A DNA stretch of 64,000 nt from Escherichia whittamii (GTDB taxonomy: Bacteria; Pseudomonadota; Gammaproteobacteria; Enterobacterales; Enterobacteriaceae), in assembly GCF_014836715.1 (NCBI RefSeq), contig NZ_JACSQI010000011.1:1-64000 (forward strand), given 5' to 3'. The notes under the pieces were generated by a model. The model searched no databases. It had not been told where the DNA came from and worked only from the letters and a program-made list of their open reading frames with translations. Below are positions 1 to 12,100 of the stretch, piece by piece. A program made the position numbers and the translations under genes. How positions within the stretch are numbered: the first letter of the stretch is position 1; each line of letters begins with the position of its first letter.

Positions 1-171
1 CCGGACCCGGGTTCGACAACTGGCGGCAGCCAGTTGGACAGACCGCGAACGCAGTGAACGGGCTGCCCGCAGGGCGACGAGGAGTTTCCCAACATAGTCT
101 CATGTTGCGTTCATAAAGGATGGGGGGAAAGATACCTTGTTTTGCAAAATCATATTTGCATAAGATAATAG
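1..171. other. Left-edge block without a recognisable gene, GC-rich hairpin at its start
   Basis: No credible reading frame of any length was found here. Bases 1-110 are GC-rich, in contrast to the AT-rich DNA that follows. Bases 19-36 form a short hairpin: AACTGGC and GCCAGTT flank a four-base loop. The block may be the edge of a larger accessory element that continues left of the window. I do not recognise it. Confidence 0.4.
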
Positions 172-402
172 CGAAATAATATTTATTACTTACAAAGGCA
201 AAAGCTGAATATAAATGTACAAAGCGATTCAATTCTAACTATTGCGAGTAAATGGATGGGAGTATCCTTTAATAACAGACAGCATGACTATGCTCTTCTG
301 AAGCGAGCACAAGACAAAAGAGTTTCCGATATCGCTTTAAGAACTCTTGATGCAAAAGGTCCTGATGTTGTTACTCGCCTGCTTCTTGTTGAAGCAAAAT
401 AA
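172..402 (+). pseudogene. Degenerate reading frame, possible toxin C-terminal fragment
   Basis: An open frame with no credible start runs from just after a stop at 169 to TAA at 400-402. Its second half (about 241-399) looks protein-like, with charged residues and KRAQDKRVSDIALRTLDAKG in the middle. A second frame, open from 410 to 535, then ends in TGA overlapping the start of the next gene (ATGA). This could be one gene broken by a frameshift near 400. A stop/start overlap with a small acidic protein is typical of toxin-immunity tails, but I recognise no toxin family. Confidence 0.3.
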
Positions 403-531
403 ATCTTAACTCTTACGAAACAGGTTGGCATTCAGGCACTCCAGACTCGCATATGTTCATGATCTACAAACAAAGATTCAAGATGTCATATCTGCGATGA
501 ATTCAACAATTTATAAGATGGAGGATAAAGC

Positions 532-909
532 ATGAACTTAACTGAAATTTCAAAAGAAATTGAAAAATTGAAATACCATATAAACATCCTTGGTGACATA
601 ATCGACTACCATAATCATCCTGTGGAGTCATTAACTATTTCAATGGATTGGGATGAAAAAAACATCAATCACACACATGATATATTTGAAAAATACGATG
701 AAAAGTTAAGCAACAATGAAAGATTAAACTGGTATGATTTTGAAAACGACTTAAAAAACGAACTCGATATTGAATACCAAATGGTTAAACAAGTTATTCT
801 TGCTTTTTACAAAAATCATCAGTGGACAGATGTTTGTTATCAATATGCGCTAAGTTTTGGACCTAACATACCTGCCGAGTTTCACCAAATTATTCATCAC
901 AATAACTAA
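532..909 (+). CDS. Small acidic protein of unknown function, possible immunity protein
   Basis: It encodes 125 residues with no signal peptide or membrane segment. It is rich in Asp, Glu, Asn and aromatic residues, with an N-terminal stretch of alternating charge (EISKEIEKLKYHI) that may form a helix. ATGGAGGATAAAGC just upstream supplies a GGAG ribosome site. The start overlaps the stop of the preceding degenerate frame by ATGA. AT-rich base use differs from the core genes to the right and suggests transfer. Size, acidity and position after a possible toxin fragment resemble contact-dependent-inhibition immunity proteins. That is inference from context; no family was recognised. Confidence 0.6.
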   Translation: MNLTEISKEIEKLKYHINILGDIIDYHNHPVESLTISMDWDEKNINHTHDIFEKYDEKLSNNERLNWYDFENDLKNELDIEYQMVKQVILAFYKNHQWTDVCYQYALSFGPNIPAEFHQIIHHNN

Positions 910-1091
910 TTGTCTATCTGGTAGTAGGACAATTCTATTACCAGATAAATACATTTAATCATAGTTATTTATTTGGTTACTACCTAACGCACAAACTGAT
1001 ATGACATTAATGCTGGCGATGAGACAGTAAGTTATATACAATATTGATAATAGTCTCGTACATTTGTTTAAGTCAATTTAAGGATAGAACC

Positions 1092-1952
1092 ATGTATAAT
1101 ACAAAGAGGATTGCCTGGCGCGCATATAAAAAAGGGTATCATACAGGGGAGAGTATAAAATGGTTTTCATATTTTCACTCAATTCTTACTGGAGCCTGCT
1201 TTACCTTTTTCATTGGGCTTTTTAGTGTATCTCCTGTCAATATCTCCAATAGTGTTCCGCTGTGGTGGGCTACGTTAGGTTTCGCAATATCAACATTGCT
1301 GAACACAGGCTTCTCATTATTTTACATATTTGCAAGTGGTGAAAGGGAGTTCATTTTTGAACTACACTCATATAGTAAAGTTGCTAATTTATTGATTATT
1401 ACTTCATTAGCACTGCCAGTAATTTCATTTATCATGTTACTTTTTTATTACTCCACACATATTGGCGTAATAATTTTATTTGTCACAGCCATCATTTCAT
1501 TAATAATAAAAAGAATGTTTTCCGAGATAAAATCAACAAAGGATAAAATAGAAAAGAGAAAGTTATGGTCAATTGAAAATGACAAGTTTGATGATTATGA
1601 TACAATATGTGAACAATATGATTTTCCAATTTTTACACCAGAAGAACAATCCCAGAGAAGTATTGAACTTTATTTCCTTATCAAAATATATAAAATTATA
1701 AAAAACTTTCAAGACAGCAACCCTCAAATCGACAACATGGCTAATATTGATTCGTTTAATAACGAATTACTCAACATTGTTCATGAAATGTATAACAGCA
1801 GAAATTTCCTCCCGGGAATTTTATCAAAAAAAACAAAGAAACTGATTTTATTAACCATGACAAAAAACAATGAATTGAATAAGGAAAAAATATCAGAAGA
1901 GTTGACAAAACTGAATGAATATATTGAGAACAGACTTTATTATTTAAAATAG
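1092..1952 (+). CDS. Membrane protein of unknown function with cytoplasmic C-terminal domain
   Basis: It encodes 286 residues when started at ATG 1092, which has AAGGAT seven bases upstream; an alternative start at 1044 adds 16 residues without a better ribosome site. Residues about 30-160 hold roughly four hydrophobic segments in two pairs, one around WWATLGFAISTLL and another around ALPVISFIMLLFYY. A hydrophilic, Lys/Glu-rich C-terminal half follows, probably cytoplasmic. AT-rich DNA marks it as part of the accessory block beside phoH. It could be an immunity or effector protein of that block, but no family is recognised. Confidence 0.65.
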   Translation: MYNTKRIAWRAYKKGYHTGESIKWFSYFHSILTGACFTFFIGLFSVSPVNISNSVPLWWATLGFAISTLLNTGFSLFYIFASGEREFIFELHSYSKVANLLIITSLALPVISFIMLLFYYSTHIGVIILFVTAIISLIIKRMFSEIKSTKDKIEKRKLWSIENDKFDDYDTICEQYDFPIFTPEEQSQRSIELYFLIKIYKIIKNFQDSNPQIDNMANIDSFNNELLNIVHEMYNSRNFLPGILSKKTKKLILLTMTKNNELNKEKISEELTKLNEYIENRLYYLK

Positions 1953-2021
1953 CTATTCTGCATTGCAACTAAACCGGCTATAGGCAGTTTCAGATAAAGT
2001 TGTAGCCCGGGCATAAACATC

Positions 2022-2048
2022 AAAAACAAAGCCCGGTTAGCCCGGGCT
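2022..2048 (-). terminator. Rho-independent terminator of phoH
   Basis: Read on the minus strand, AGCCCGG and CCGGGCT form a stem followed by TTTGTTTTTG. It lies 18 bases beyond the phoH stop codon. Confidence 0.8.
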
Positions 2049-2065
2049 CTGCGCTTATAATACGC

Positions 2066-2854
2066 TTAACTGTATGCATGTAGCGTACGTTGGCAAAGTG
2101 CCGAACGTACGCAATCATTTTTGCCGAACCGGACGATCCCGACCATTTCATCTTCTTCGAAACGTTCCAGCGCGTCACTTAATCCGGAGCGCACACCGCG
2201 AGGTAAATCGCATTGCGTAATATCACCGTTGACGATAACCGTCACGTTCTCCCCGAGGCGGGTTAAAAACATTTTCATTTGCGCGGCAGTCACATTCTGC
2301 GCCTCGTCAAGAATGACGACTGCATTTTCAAAGGTACGTCCACGCATATAGGCAAACGGCGCAATTTCCACCTTCCCTATTTCCGGTCGCAGGCAATACT
2401 GCATAAAGGAAGCCCCTAAGCGCCGGACCAGCACGTCGTAGACCGGGCGAAAATAGGGAGCAAACTTTTCTGCAATATCCCCGGGTAAGAAGCCAAGGTC
2501 TTCATCTGCTTGTAGAACTGGACGGGTGACGATGATCCTGTCGACATCCTTATGTATCAGGGCCTCTGCCGCTTTTGCCGCACTGATCCAGGTTTTACCG
2601 CACCCGGCTTCGCCCGTAGCGAATATCAGCTGCTTACTCTCAATAGCCTTCAGATAGTGCAATTGCGCTTCATTTCGCGCCTCGATTGGCGAAGTATCGC
2701 GACTGTCGCGGGCCATACCAATGGCTTCTACGCCGCTCATCTGCACAAGCGAGGTGACCGATTCTTCTTCACGCTGTTTATGGCTGCGCGAATCCCGTCT
2801 CAGCACACGTTTTGCTTCGCGACGAGCTTTGATCACTGCTTTTTGTCTTCCCAT
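2066..2854 (-). CDS. phoH: PhoH, phosphate-starvation-inducible ATPase
   Basis: Cytoplasmic P-loop ATP-binding protein of the Pho regulon, 262 residues from MGRQKAV. Walker A GEAGCGKT lies at residues 81-88 and Walker B ILDEAQ at 181-186, with a ring-type PhoH NTPase core and an RNA-metabolism role suspected in the family. I chose ATG 2854 because AAGGTG precedes it. The K-12 entry is longer (354 residues, as I recall) and begins with the frame MVTSCTGHVLDNQRS seen here at 3129. In this strain that frame runs into a different phase and does not join phoH. An in-frame TTG at 2974 is also possible. A Pho box lies upstream. Confidence 0.93.
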   Translation of the reverse strand: MGRQKAVIKARREAKRVLRRDSRSHKQREEESVTSLVQMSGVEAIGMARDSRDTSPIEARNEAQLHYLKAIESKQLIFATGEAGCGKTWISAAKAAEALIHKDVDRIIVTRPVLQADEDLGFLPGDIAEKFAPYFRPVYDVLVRRLGASFMQYCLRPEIGKVEIAPFAYMRGRTFENAVVILDEAQNVTAAQMKMFLTRLGENVTVIVNGDITQCDLPRGVRSGLSDALERFEEDEMVGIVRFGKNDCVRSALCQRTLHAYS

Positions 2855-3278
2855 GGAGAGCACCTTGAGTTGTTTGTATTCATCACACGCGCCATTGGCA
2901 GCGCGATTATGCGCACGAACATCAGAGGGTTGGCTTCCTTGTAAGCCATAGTTTGCTTTTGGAAATAACACCAAAAACGGCTACGCGCACCGTTTACGGC
3001 GTCGGTAACACGAGTAAAGAAAGGAAGTGGATGAGAATGTAGAGTGACGCAGTTGCTACCGGAGGAGAAGTCTCCGCGTTTGGTGGAGCGTTGATTGTCT
3101 AAAACATGTCCAGTACAGGACGTTACCATCCGCGATCTCCATAGTGACTGACTATCACTGCCGGGAATTACCGCTGTTACATAATAATTACAACAGATCT
3201 CTCATCCATTGCAACAATATATTCACCTATATTTAACCACAAACAGCCATTTCAGTGATATTAGTTTCTATTGGAAAG

Positions 3279-3297
3279 ATGACAGCGTGATGACAGT
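3279..3297 (-). promoter_or_regulatory. Pho box upstream of phoH
   Basis: On the minus strand CTGTCAT-CACG-CTGTCAT matches the PhoB direct repeat (two CTGTCA half-sites 11 bases apart). It lies about 425 bases upstream of the phoH start at 2854 and about 150 upstream of the longer leader frame. It fits the known phosphate control of phoH. Confidence 0.8.
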
Positions 3298-3354
3298 AAT
3301 AGAGAAAGTTATGTGCTTTCAGCAGGATTCGTGGTAGCTGGTAAAGTGCCTTGT

Positions 3355-3690
<336 letters not shown>

Positions 3691-3696
3691 AAAACA

Positions 3697-4968
3697 TTAA
3701 ACCCGCAATAATGCGCTTCCGAGATAATCGTTCGCGTCCTTCACACCCGGCAGCGCAAAGAAATAACCGCCACCGATGGGTTTGACGTACTCCTCCAGCG
3801 CCTCGCCGTTCAGTCTTTTTTGTACTGTCAGGAAGCCTTTTTCCAGATCGTGTTGGTAGCAGACAAACAGTAGCCCCATGTCCAGTTGCCCGGAATTGGT
3901 GACGCCCAACGAATAACTGTAGCCACGTCGCAGCATCAGGCTGGACTCACTCTCCGCCGTGCGGGGATTCGCCAGCCGGATATGGCTGTCCAGTGCAATC
4001 ACCTTCCCTTCCGGGTCGCTGGCGTAATCGGGAACATCATGCTCATGCTTCATACACAGCGGCGCACCGGTTTGCTTATCACGACCAAAAATCGTCTGCT
4101 GTTCTTTCAGCGGTGTTCTGTCCCAAAACTCAACGCGAAACTGAATTAAGCGCACAGCCTGGTAGCTGCCACCAATAGTCCAGGCTGGTTCTTGCTGATC
4201 TGCCGTGACCCACACCACTTTTTGCATCAACTTATCATTCTGGCTATCGGGATTGGCGGTACCGTCTTTGAAGCCCAGCAAATTGATTGGTGTCTCTTTA
4301 CCTTTACTGCGTGCCGCGTGATCGGAGATAAACCCTTCCCGCTTCCAGCGCACGCTGAGTAAATCCGGCGTGTGTTTGATGATATCGCGCAGCGCATGGA
4401 TCACCGTGTCCTGGGTGTTGGCGCAAATCTGTAACAATATGTCGCCATGACATAACGCTGCATCAAGCGAGTCGTTGGGGAAACGCGTCATCTTTTGCAA
4501 CTTTTTCGGTATCTGCGTTGCAAGACCAAAGCGCTCATCAAACAATGCGTGGCCCACCGATAACGTAATGGTGAGATTATCAGGCGCAATGTAGCCGCCA
4601 AGAATACCGGAATCGAGTGGCGGCAGGCGCGGGTTTGGCGTTTCTGGTGCCACTCCGCCCTGAGTCAGAAAAGCAAACCGCTGAGTCAACAAGCGAAACA
4701 ATCGCTCAAGATCGGCTTTATCGCTGGCAAGCACATCAAATGCCACCAGCATCATTGCAGCCTGCTGCGGCGTCAGAATACCCGCCTGATGCTCGCCATA
4801 AAAAGGCTGCACTTCACTGCGCGCATCCGGTGAAAGCGTACCCGGCGCACTTTGCGGTTTTTGTGCATGCGCGACCGGGCAACTTCCCGCCAGCGCCAGC
4901 GCGCCAATCCCTTTCAGTAAACGTCGGCGTGACGGTTCATTCACGCCGTTTTCATTTTCATACTGCAT
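3697..4968 (-). CDS. efeB: EfeB, Tat-exported Dyp-type haem peroxidase
   Basis: Periplasmic haem peroxidase of the EfeUOB ferrous-iron importer; it has also been proposed to release iron from haem. It has 423 residues. The N-terminus carries the twin-arginine signal [10 protein letters not shown] at residues 13-22 followed by a hydrophobic stretch and an AHA cleavage region. The Dyp-family motif GFKDGTAN is present near residue 231. The start lies 5 bases after the efeO stop on the same strand, so it is the last gene of efeUOB. Length matches the E. coli protein (formerly YcdB). Confidence 0.96.
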   Translation of the reverse strand: MQYENENGVNEPSRRRLLKGIGALALAGSCPVAHAQKPQSAPGTLSPDARSEVQPFYGEHQAGILTPQQAAMMLVAFDVLASDKADLERLFRLLTQRFAFLTQGGVAPETPNPRLPPLDSGILGGYIAPDNLTITLSVGHALFDERFGLATQIPKKLQKMTRFPNDSLDAALCHGDILLQICANTQDTVIHALRDIIKHTPDLLSVRWKREGFISDHAARSKGKETPINLLGFKDGTANPDSQNDKLMQKVVWVTADQQEPAWTIGGSYQAVRLIQFRVEFWDRTPLKEQQTIFGRDKQTGAPLCMKHEHDVPDYASDPEGKVIALDSHIRLANPRTAESESSLMLRRGYSYSLGVTNSGQLDMGLLFVCYQHDLEKGFLTVQKRLNGEALEEYVKPIGGGYFFALPGVKDANDYLGSALLRV

Positions 4969-4973
4969 AACGC

Positions 4974-6101
4974 TTAATCCAGCCCCAGCACACCGCGAAG
5001 TTGCGCCAGATCTTCCGCCAGCGCAGTAATCGGGCCTTTCAGCGCGTTACGGTCGGCATCGGTCAGCTTGTCGTAGGTTTCAAAACCGTCTTTGGTACGG
5101 TATTTCGCCAGAATGGTATCGACCTTTTTGAAGTTGGCATCGACTTTTGCCAGCAGTTCCGGGTTGGCTTTTTGCAATTGTGGACGCAGCAGATCGACAA
5201 TTTTCTGCGAGCCTTCAACGTTGGCCTGGAAGTCCCACAGATCGGTGTGGCTATAACGATCTTCTTCACCACTGATTTTGCTGGCTGCCACTTCCTCAAT
5301 CAGTCCGGCTGCGCCGCCGACCACTTTTGACGGTGGGAAAGCCAGTTCACTGATCCGTTTTTGCAAATCGACCACATCGGTATAAAGCTGGTCAGCGTAC
5401 TGATCCATTCCTTTGGTGGAGTTGTCGCCAAATAAGGCTTTTTCCAGACGGTGGAAACCGGTGAATTTCGGGTCGGCGGCTTTTTGCTCGTAATCATCCT
5501 CACGGGCGTCAATGCTGCCATCCAGATCGGAGAACAGTTCAGCAATCGGTTCAATCCGCTCATAGTGCTGGCGCGTCGGCGCATACAGCGCTTTCGCTTT
5601 TTCGATATCGCCCGCTTTAATAGCGTCGGTAAAAGCTTTGGTGTCGGTAACCAGCTGCGTGGTTTCCGCCATGACATACGCTTTATATGCGGTAATTGCA
5701 CCGCCGAGGCTTAACAGTGCATCGCTTTGCGCCGCATCCGCCGTTGCCTCACCTTTAACGATCAACTTCCCTTTCGGGTTAGTCAGCAGACCGCAGGTCA
5801 TATCGTATTCTCCAGGCTGTAAATTTGCCGTCATTTTCTGGCTAAAACCGGGAGCGATGTTTTCTCGCTCTTCCACCACCATCACCCCTTTGAGGATCTC
5901 CCACTCCAGCGCCTTCTGGCTGTGGTTCTGAATGATGAACTGTGTTTTCCCGGCGTTAACCGTAATGGTCATCGGTTCGCACTGTTTATCTGTCACAGTG
6001 ACTTTGACCTGCGGAATATCAGCGGCGTTAGCCATAAAAGCAGAGGAGAACAGCGCAGCTACGCTCAGGTGCAGTGCGCTACGACGGAAGTTAATGGTCA
6101 T
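4974..6101 (-). CDS. efeO: EfeO, periplasmic iron-binding protein
   Basis: Second component of the EfeUOB iron uptake system, 375 residues. A Sec signal peptide (ends near FMANA, residue 26) precedes a cupredoxin-like domain (about 30-125). A C-terminal peptidase-M75-like helical domain follows with the HRLEKALFG (HxxxE) metal motif near residue 217. EfeO is thought to bind iron in the periplasm and pass it to EfeU. The gene lies between efeU and efeB, 5 bases from efeB, and shares their transcript. Confidence 0.96.
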   Translation of the reverse strand: MTINFRRSALHLSVAALFSSAFMANAADIPQVKVTVTDKQCEPMTITVNAGKTQFIIQNHSQKALEWEILKGVMVVEERENIAPGFSQKMTANLQPGEYDMTCGLLTNPKGKLIVKGEATADAAQSDALLSLGGAITAYKAYVMAETTQLVTDTKAFTDAIKAGDIEKAKALYAPTRQHYERIEPIAELFSDLDGSIDAREDDYEQKAADPKFTGFHRLEKALFGDNSTKGMDQYADQLYTDVVDLQKRISELAFPPSKVVGGAAGLIEEVAASKISGEEDRYSHTDLWDFQANVEGSQKIVDLLRPQLQKANPELLAKVDANFKKVDTILAKYRTKDGFETYDKLTDADRNALKGPITALAEDLAQLRGVLGLD

Positions 6102-6158
6102 GACGAGACTATCCCTTTAAAGTATGTTGTAACTAAGCAAGAATTTGCGTCGTATTCG

Positions 6159-6989
6159 TTACGCGGAGCGAGACGCTGTCGTTCCTGCACGTGGCGGCAG
6201 AGCAAACGCTACCAGCGCCGGGATGAGATAAATAAACCAGACGGCGACTTCGCTGACGCTCGGCGCTTCCTGATAACCAAAAATACCTTCCATCAGCGTA
6301 CCGAACAGCGAGTGAGTTGAGAGCACCGCACTCATATCGAAGGCGATTTCCTGAAAGTGGTTCCACAATCCGGCTTCATGAAATGCGCGAATGGCACCTG
6401 CCGCCAGCCCTGCGGCGACGAAGAGAATAAACAGGCTGGTCCATTTGAAAAATGCGCCCAGATTCAGTCGAATACCGCCCCAGTAGAGCAGGAAACCAAG
6501 CACCACAGCCGTGGCAAGACCCAGCATTGCGCCGAGCGGGGGCCAGATCCCGACATCTTGTTGAAATGCCGCCAGCAGGAAAAAAACCGACTCCAGCCCT
6601 TCCCTTGCAACGGCAAAAAAGACCATCATCACCAGCGCCCAGCCATGATGATTTCCACGCTGCAATGCGCTATCGACTGCCTGCTCCAGTTGCACCTTGA
6701 CGTTACGCGACACTTTGCGCATCCAGAAAACCATCCAGGTGAGGATCACCACAGCAATCACCGCCACGATACCTTCAAACAGCTCCTGCTCTTTTTGTGG
6801 AAATTCGCCGGTGGTTTCATTAATGAAGATGCCCAGTCCCAGGCACAACGCAGCGGCAAGCAACACGCCAATCCACATGACTCCAATCCATCGGCCTCGC
6901 TGGGTACGCTTAAGATAGCTGGCAATCAAACTGACAATCAGCGCGGCTTCAAGTCCTTCGCGCAACATAATGAGAAACGGAACAAACAT
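6159..6989 (-). CDS. efeU: EfeU, ferrous iron permease, intact
   Basis: Inner-membrane iron permease of the oxidase-dependent Ftr1/FTR family, 276 residues and seven hydrophobic segments. Both signature REGLE motifs are present: REGLEAAL at residues 10-17 and REGLESVFF near 137. In K-12 this gene carries a frameshift and the system is cryptic; here the frame is open from start to stop, so efeUOB should be functional. I start at the Met of MFVPFLIM; an extra MGG upstream is in frame. A Fur-like box sits about 60 bases upstream. Confidence 0.95.
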   Translation of the reverse strand: MFVPFLIMLREGLEAALIVSLIASYLKRTQRGRWIGVMWIGVLLAAALCLGLGIFINETTGEFPQKEQELFEGIVAVIAVVILTWMVFWMRKVSRNVKVQLEQAVDSALQRGNHHGWALVMMVFFAVAREGLESVFFLLAAFQQDVGIWPPLGAMLGLATAVVLGFLLYWGGIRLNLGAFFKWTSLFILFVAAGLAAGAIRAFHEAGLWNHFQEIAFDMSAVLSTHSLFGTLMEGIFGYQEAPSVSEVAVWFIYLIPALVAFALPPRAGTTASRSA

Positions 6990-7048
6990 GCCACCCACCC
7001 TTAAACGTTTTTCTGAGTCAATCTATGCAAAGAAAAGTAAATCACAGT

Positions 7049-7066
7049 GATAGTGATTATCATTAC
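7049..7066. promoter_or_regulatory. Fur box upstream of efeU
   Basis: GATAGTGATTATCATTAC matches the Fur operator consensus closely. A second, weaker GTGATAATGATGAG lies at 7094-7107. Both precede efeU on its transcribed side and imply iron repression, as known for efeUOB. Confidence 0.75.
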
Positions 7067-7137
7067 GACACAGAAAAACACAAGCAGAATGTAGTGATAA
7101 TGATGAGAAAATGTAAAAATATTTTGAGAAAAAACAC

Positions 7138-7162
7138 AGAGGGCAATCACTGATTGCCCTCT
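7138..7162 (-). terminator. Terminator of putP
   Basis: Minus-strand hairpin AGAGGGCAATCA / TGATTGCCCTCT is followed by GTGTTTTTTC, 47 bases after the putP stop. Confidence 0.85.
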
Positions 7163-7208
7163 GCCTGATTCCCATTATGACGTGGGATTTTCGGTAAAAC
7201 GCCTTCCC

Positions 7209-8717
<1,509 letters not shown>

Positions 8718-9139
8718 CTAAAGTCTCCAAAAAATTATTATCGGCAATGTCGAAACTTGCCGTTATATCTGCCACCGGAACGGGGTAACAGAGTTTATGT
8801 TTTACCAGGGCGACCGTATCCTGCCGGAAGTGCTGGTTATTCACAATCGATTTAACACATCATTTACATCAAATTTTATTACCCAGCGACACTATTTTTC
8901 ATCAGGTTGCACTTCCTCACATTTTTTGCAGTTGCACCTTTCAAAAATGTTAACTGCCGCAGAGAAAAAGCCTGCATTACTTTTTTAATTCCTGTCATAT
9001 CGATTTCTTTTATTAACATTTCATTCATTTTTAAGCTTGCTACGTAAGTCACATTTAACGCGGTTGCGCAAAGTTGCAACATAATAGATATTTCACGATA
9101 ACGTTAAGTTGCACTTTTCAGAACAACAGGAGTAATGGC
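8718..9139. promoter_or_regulatory. putP-putA control region with PutA operators
   Basis: This divergent intergenic region carries GTTGCA-type PutA operator motifs at 8906-8912, 8931-8937, 9063-9068 (GTTGCG), 9073-9080 (GTTGCAAC) and 9107-9113. The PutA ribbon-helix-helix domain binds GTTGCA sites and represses both genes. AGGAG at about 9128-9132 is the putA ribosome site. Confidence 0.85.
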
Positions 9140-12100
9140 ATGGGAACCACCACTATGGGGGTTAAGCTGGACGACGCGACGCGTGAGCGTATTAAGTCTG
9201 CCGCAACACGCATCGATCGCACACCGCACTGGTTAATTAAGCAGGCGATTTTTTCTTATCTTGAACAGCTGGAAAACAACGATACCCTGCCGGAGCTGCC
9301 TGCGCTGCTTTCTGGCGCTGCCAATGAGAGTGATGAAACGCCGAATCCGGCAGAGGAACCACACCAGCCGTTCCTCGACTTTGCCGAGCAAATTTTGCCG
9401 CAGTCGGTTTCCCGCGCCGCCATCACCGCCGCATATCGCCGCCCGGAAAGCGAAGCGGTTTCTATGCTGCTGGAACAAGCCCGCCTGCCGCAGCCGATTG
9501 CTGAACAGGCGCACAAACTGGCGTATCAACTGGCGGATAAACTGCGTAATCAAAAAAACGCCAGTGGTCGCGCTGGCATGGTGCAGGGGTTATTGCAGGA
9601 GTTTTCGCTGTCATCGCAGGAAGGCGTGGCGCTGATGTGTCTGGCGGAAGCATTGCTGCGTATTCCCGACAAAGCCACCCGTGATGCGTTAATTCGCGAC
9701 AAAATCAGCAACGGTAACTGGCAGTCACACATTGGTCGTAGCCCGTCTTTGTTTGTTAATGCCGCCACCTGGGGGCTGCTGTTTACCGGCAAACTGGTTT
9801 CTACCCATAACGAAGCCAGCCTCTCCCGTTCGCTGAATCGCATTATCGGTAAGAGCGGCGAACCGCTGATCCGCAAAGGTGTGGATATGGCGATGCGCCT
9901 GATGGGCGAGCAGTTTGTCACTGGCGAAACCATCGCGGAAGCGTTAGCCAATGCCCGCAAGCTTGAAGAGAAAGGTTTCCGTTACTCATACGATATGCTG
10001 GGCGAAGCCGCACTGACCGCAGCGGACGCGCAGGCGTATATGGTTTCCTACCAACAGGCGATTCACGCTATTGGTAAAGCATCCAATGGTCGTGGCATCT
10101 ATGAAGGTCCAGGCATTTCAATCAAGCTGTCGGCGCTACACCCGCGTTACAGCCGCGCCCAGTATGACCGGGTAATGGAAGAGCTTTACCCGCGTCTGAA
10201 ATCATTAACCTTGCTGGCACGCCAGTACGACATTGGTATCAACATTGACGCCGAAGAAACCGATCGTCTGGAGATCTCCCTCGATCTGCTGGAAAAACTC
10301 TGTTTCGAGCCAGAGCTGGCAGGCTGGAACGGTATTGGTTTTGTTATTCAGGCTTATCAGAAACGCTGCCCGCTGGTGATTGATTACCTGATTGAGCTCG
10401 CGACCCGCAGCCGTCGCCGTCTGATGATTCGTCTGGTGAAAGGCGCATATTGGGATAGTGAAATCAAGCGTGCGCAGATGGACGGCCTTGAAGGTTATCC
10501 GGTTTATACCCGCAAGGTGTACACAGACGTCTCTTATCTCGCCTGTGCGAAAAAGCTGCTGGCGGTGCCAAATCTAATCTACCCGCAGTTTGCAACGCAC
10601 AACGCCCATACGCTGGCGGCGATTTACCAACTGGCGGGTCAGAATTACTACCCGGGCCAGTACGAGTTCCAGTGCCTGCATGGCATGGGCGAGCCACTGT
10701 ATGAGCAGGTCACCGGGAAAATCGCTGACGGCAAACTTAACCGTCCGTGTCGTATTTATGCTCCGGTCGGCACACATGAAACGCTGCTGGCGTATCTGGT
10801 GCGTCGCCTGCTGGAAAACGGTGCCAACACCTCGTTTGTTAACCGTATTGCCGACACATCTCTGCCGCTGGATGAACTGGTTGCCGATCCGGTCACTGCC
10901 GTTGAAAAAATGGCACAACAGGAAGGGCAAACTGGATTACCGCATCCGAAAATTCCACTGCCGCGCGATCTTTACGGTCACGGACGCGACAACTCGGCAG
11001 GGCTGGATCTCGCCAACGAACACCGACTGGCATCGCTTTCCTCTGCCCTGCTCAATAGTGCACTGCAAAAATGGCAGGCCTTGCCAATACTGGAACAACC
11101 GGTAGCGGCAGGTGAAATGTTACCCGTTATCAACCCGGCGGAACCGAAAGATATTGTTGGCTATGTGCGTGAAGCCACGCCGCGTGAAGTGGAACAGGCA
11201 CTGGAAAGTGCAGTAAATAACGCGCCAATCTGGTTTGCCACTCCTCCGGCTGAACGCGCGGCGATTTTGCATCGCGCTGCCGTGCTGATGGAAAGCCAGA
11301 TGCAGCAACAGATTGGTATTCTGGTGCGTGAAGCCGGAAAAACATTCAGTAACGCCATCGCCGAAGTGCGTGAAGCCGTCGATTTTCTCCACTACTACGC
11401 CGGACAGGTGCGGGATGATTTCGCTAACGAAACTCATCGTCCATTAGGGCCTGTGGTGTGTATCAGTCCGTGGAACTTCCCGCTGGCGATTTTCACCGGG
11501 CAGATCGCCGCCGCACTGGCGGCGGGTAACAGCGTGCTGGCAAAACCGGCAGAACAAACGCCGCTGATTGCCGCGCAAGGCATCTCTATTTTACTGGAAG
11601 CGGGCGTACCGCCAGGTGTGGTGCAGTTGCTGCCAGGTCAGGGTGAAACTGTGGGCGCGCAACTGACGGGTGATGATCGCGTGCGCGGGGTGATGTTTAC
11701 CGGTTCAACCGAAGTCGCCACGTTACTACAACGCAATATCGCCAACCGCCTGGATGCTCAGGGTCGCCCTGTTCCGCTCATTGCTGAAACCGGCGGTATG
11801 AACGCGATGATTGTCGATTCCTCCGCCCTGACCGAACAGGTCGTCGTCGATGTGCTGGCCTCGGCCTTCGACAGTGCAGGTCAGCGTTGCTCGGCGCTGC
11901 GTGTGCTGTGCCTGCAAGATGAAATTGCCGACCACACGCTGAAAATGCTGCGCGGCGCAATGGCTGAGTGCCGGATGGGTAATCCGGGTCGCCTGACCAC
12001 CGATATCGGTCCGGTGATTGATAGCGAAGCGAAAGCCAATATTGAGCGTCATATTCAGACCATGCGTGGCAAAGGCCGTCCGGTGTTCCAGGCGGTGCGG

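Noticed and set aside
1771..1968. Antisense frame inside the membrane protein gene
   Set aside because: It lies in the coding region of the 1092-1952 gene, has no ribosome site and reads as low-complexity antisense.
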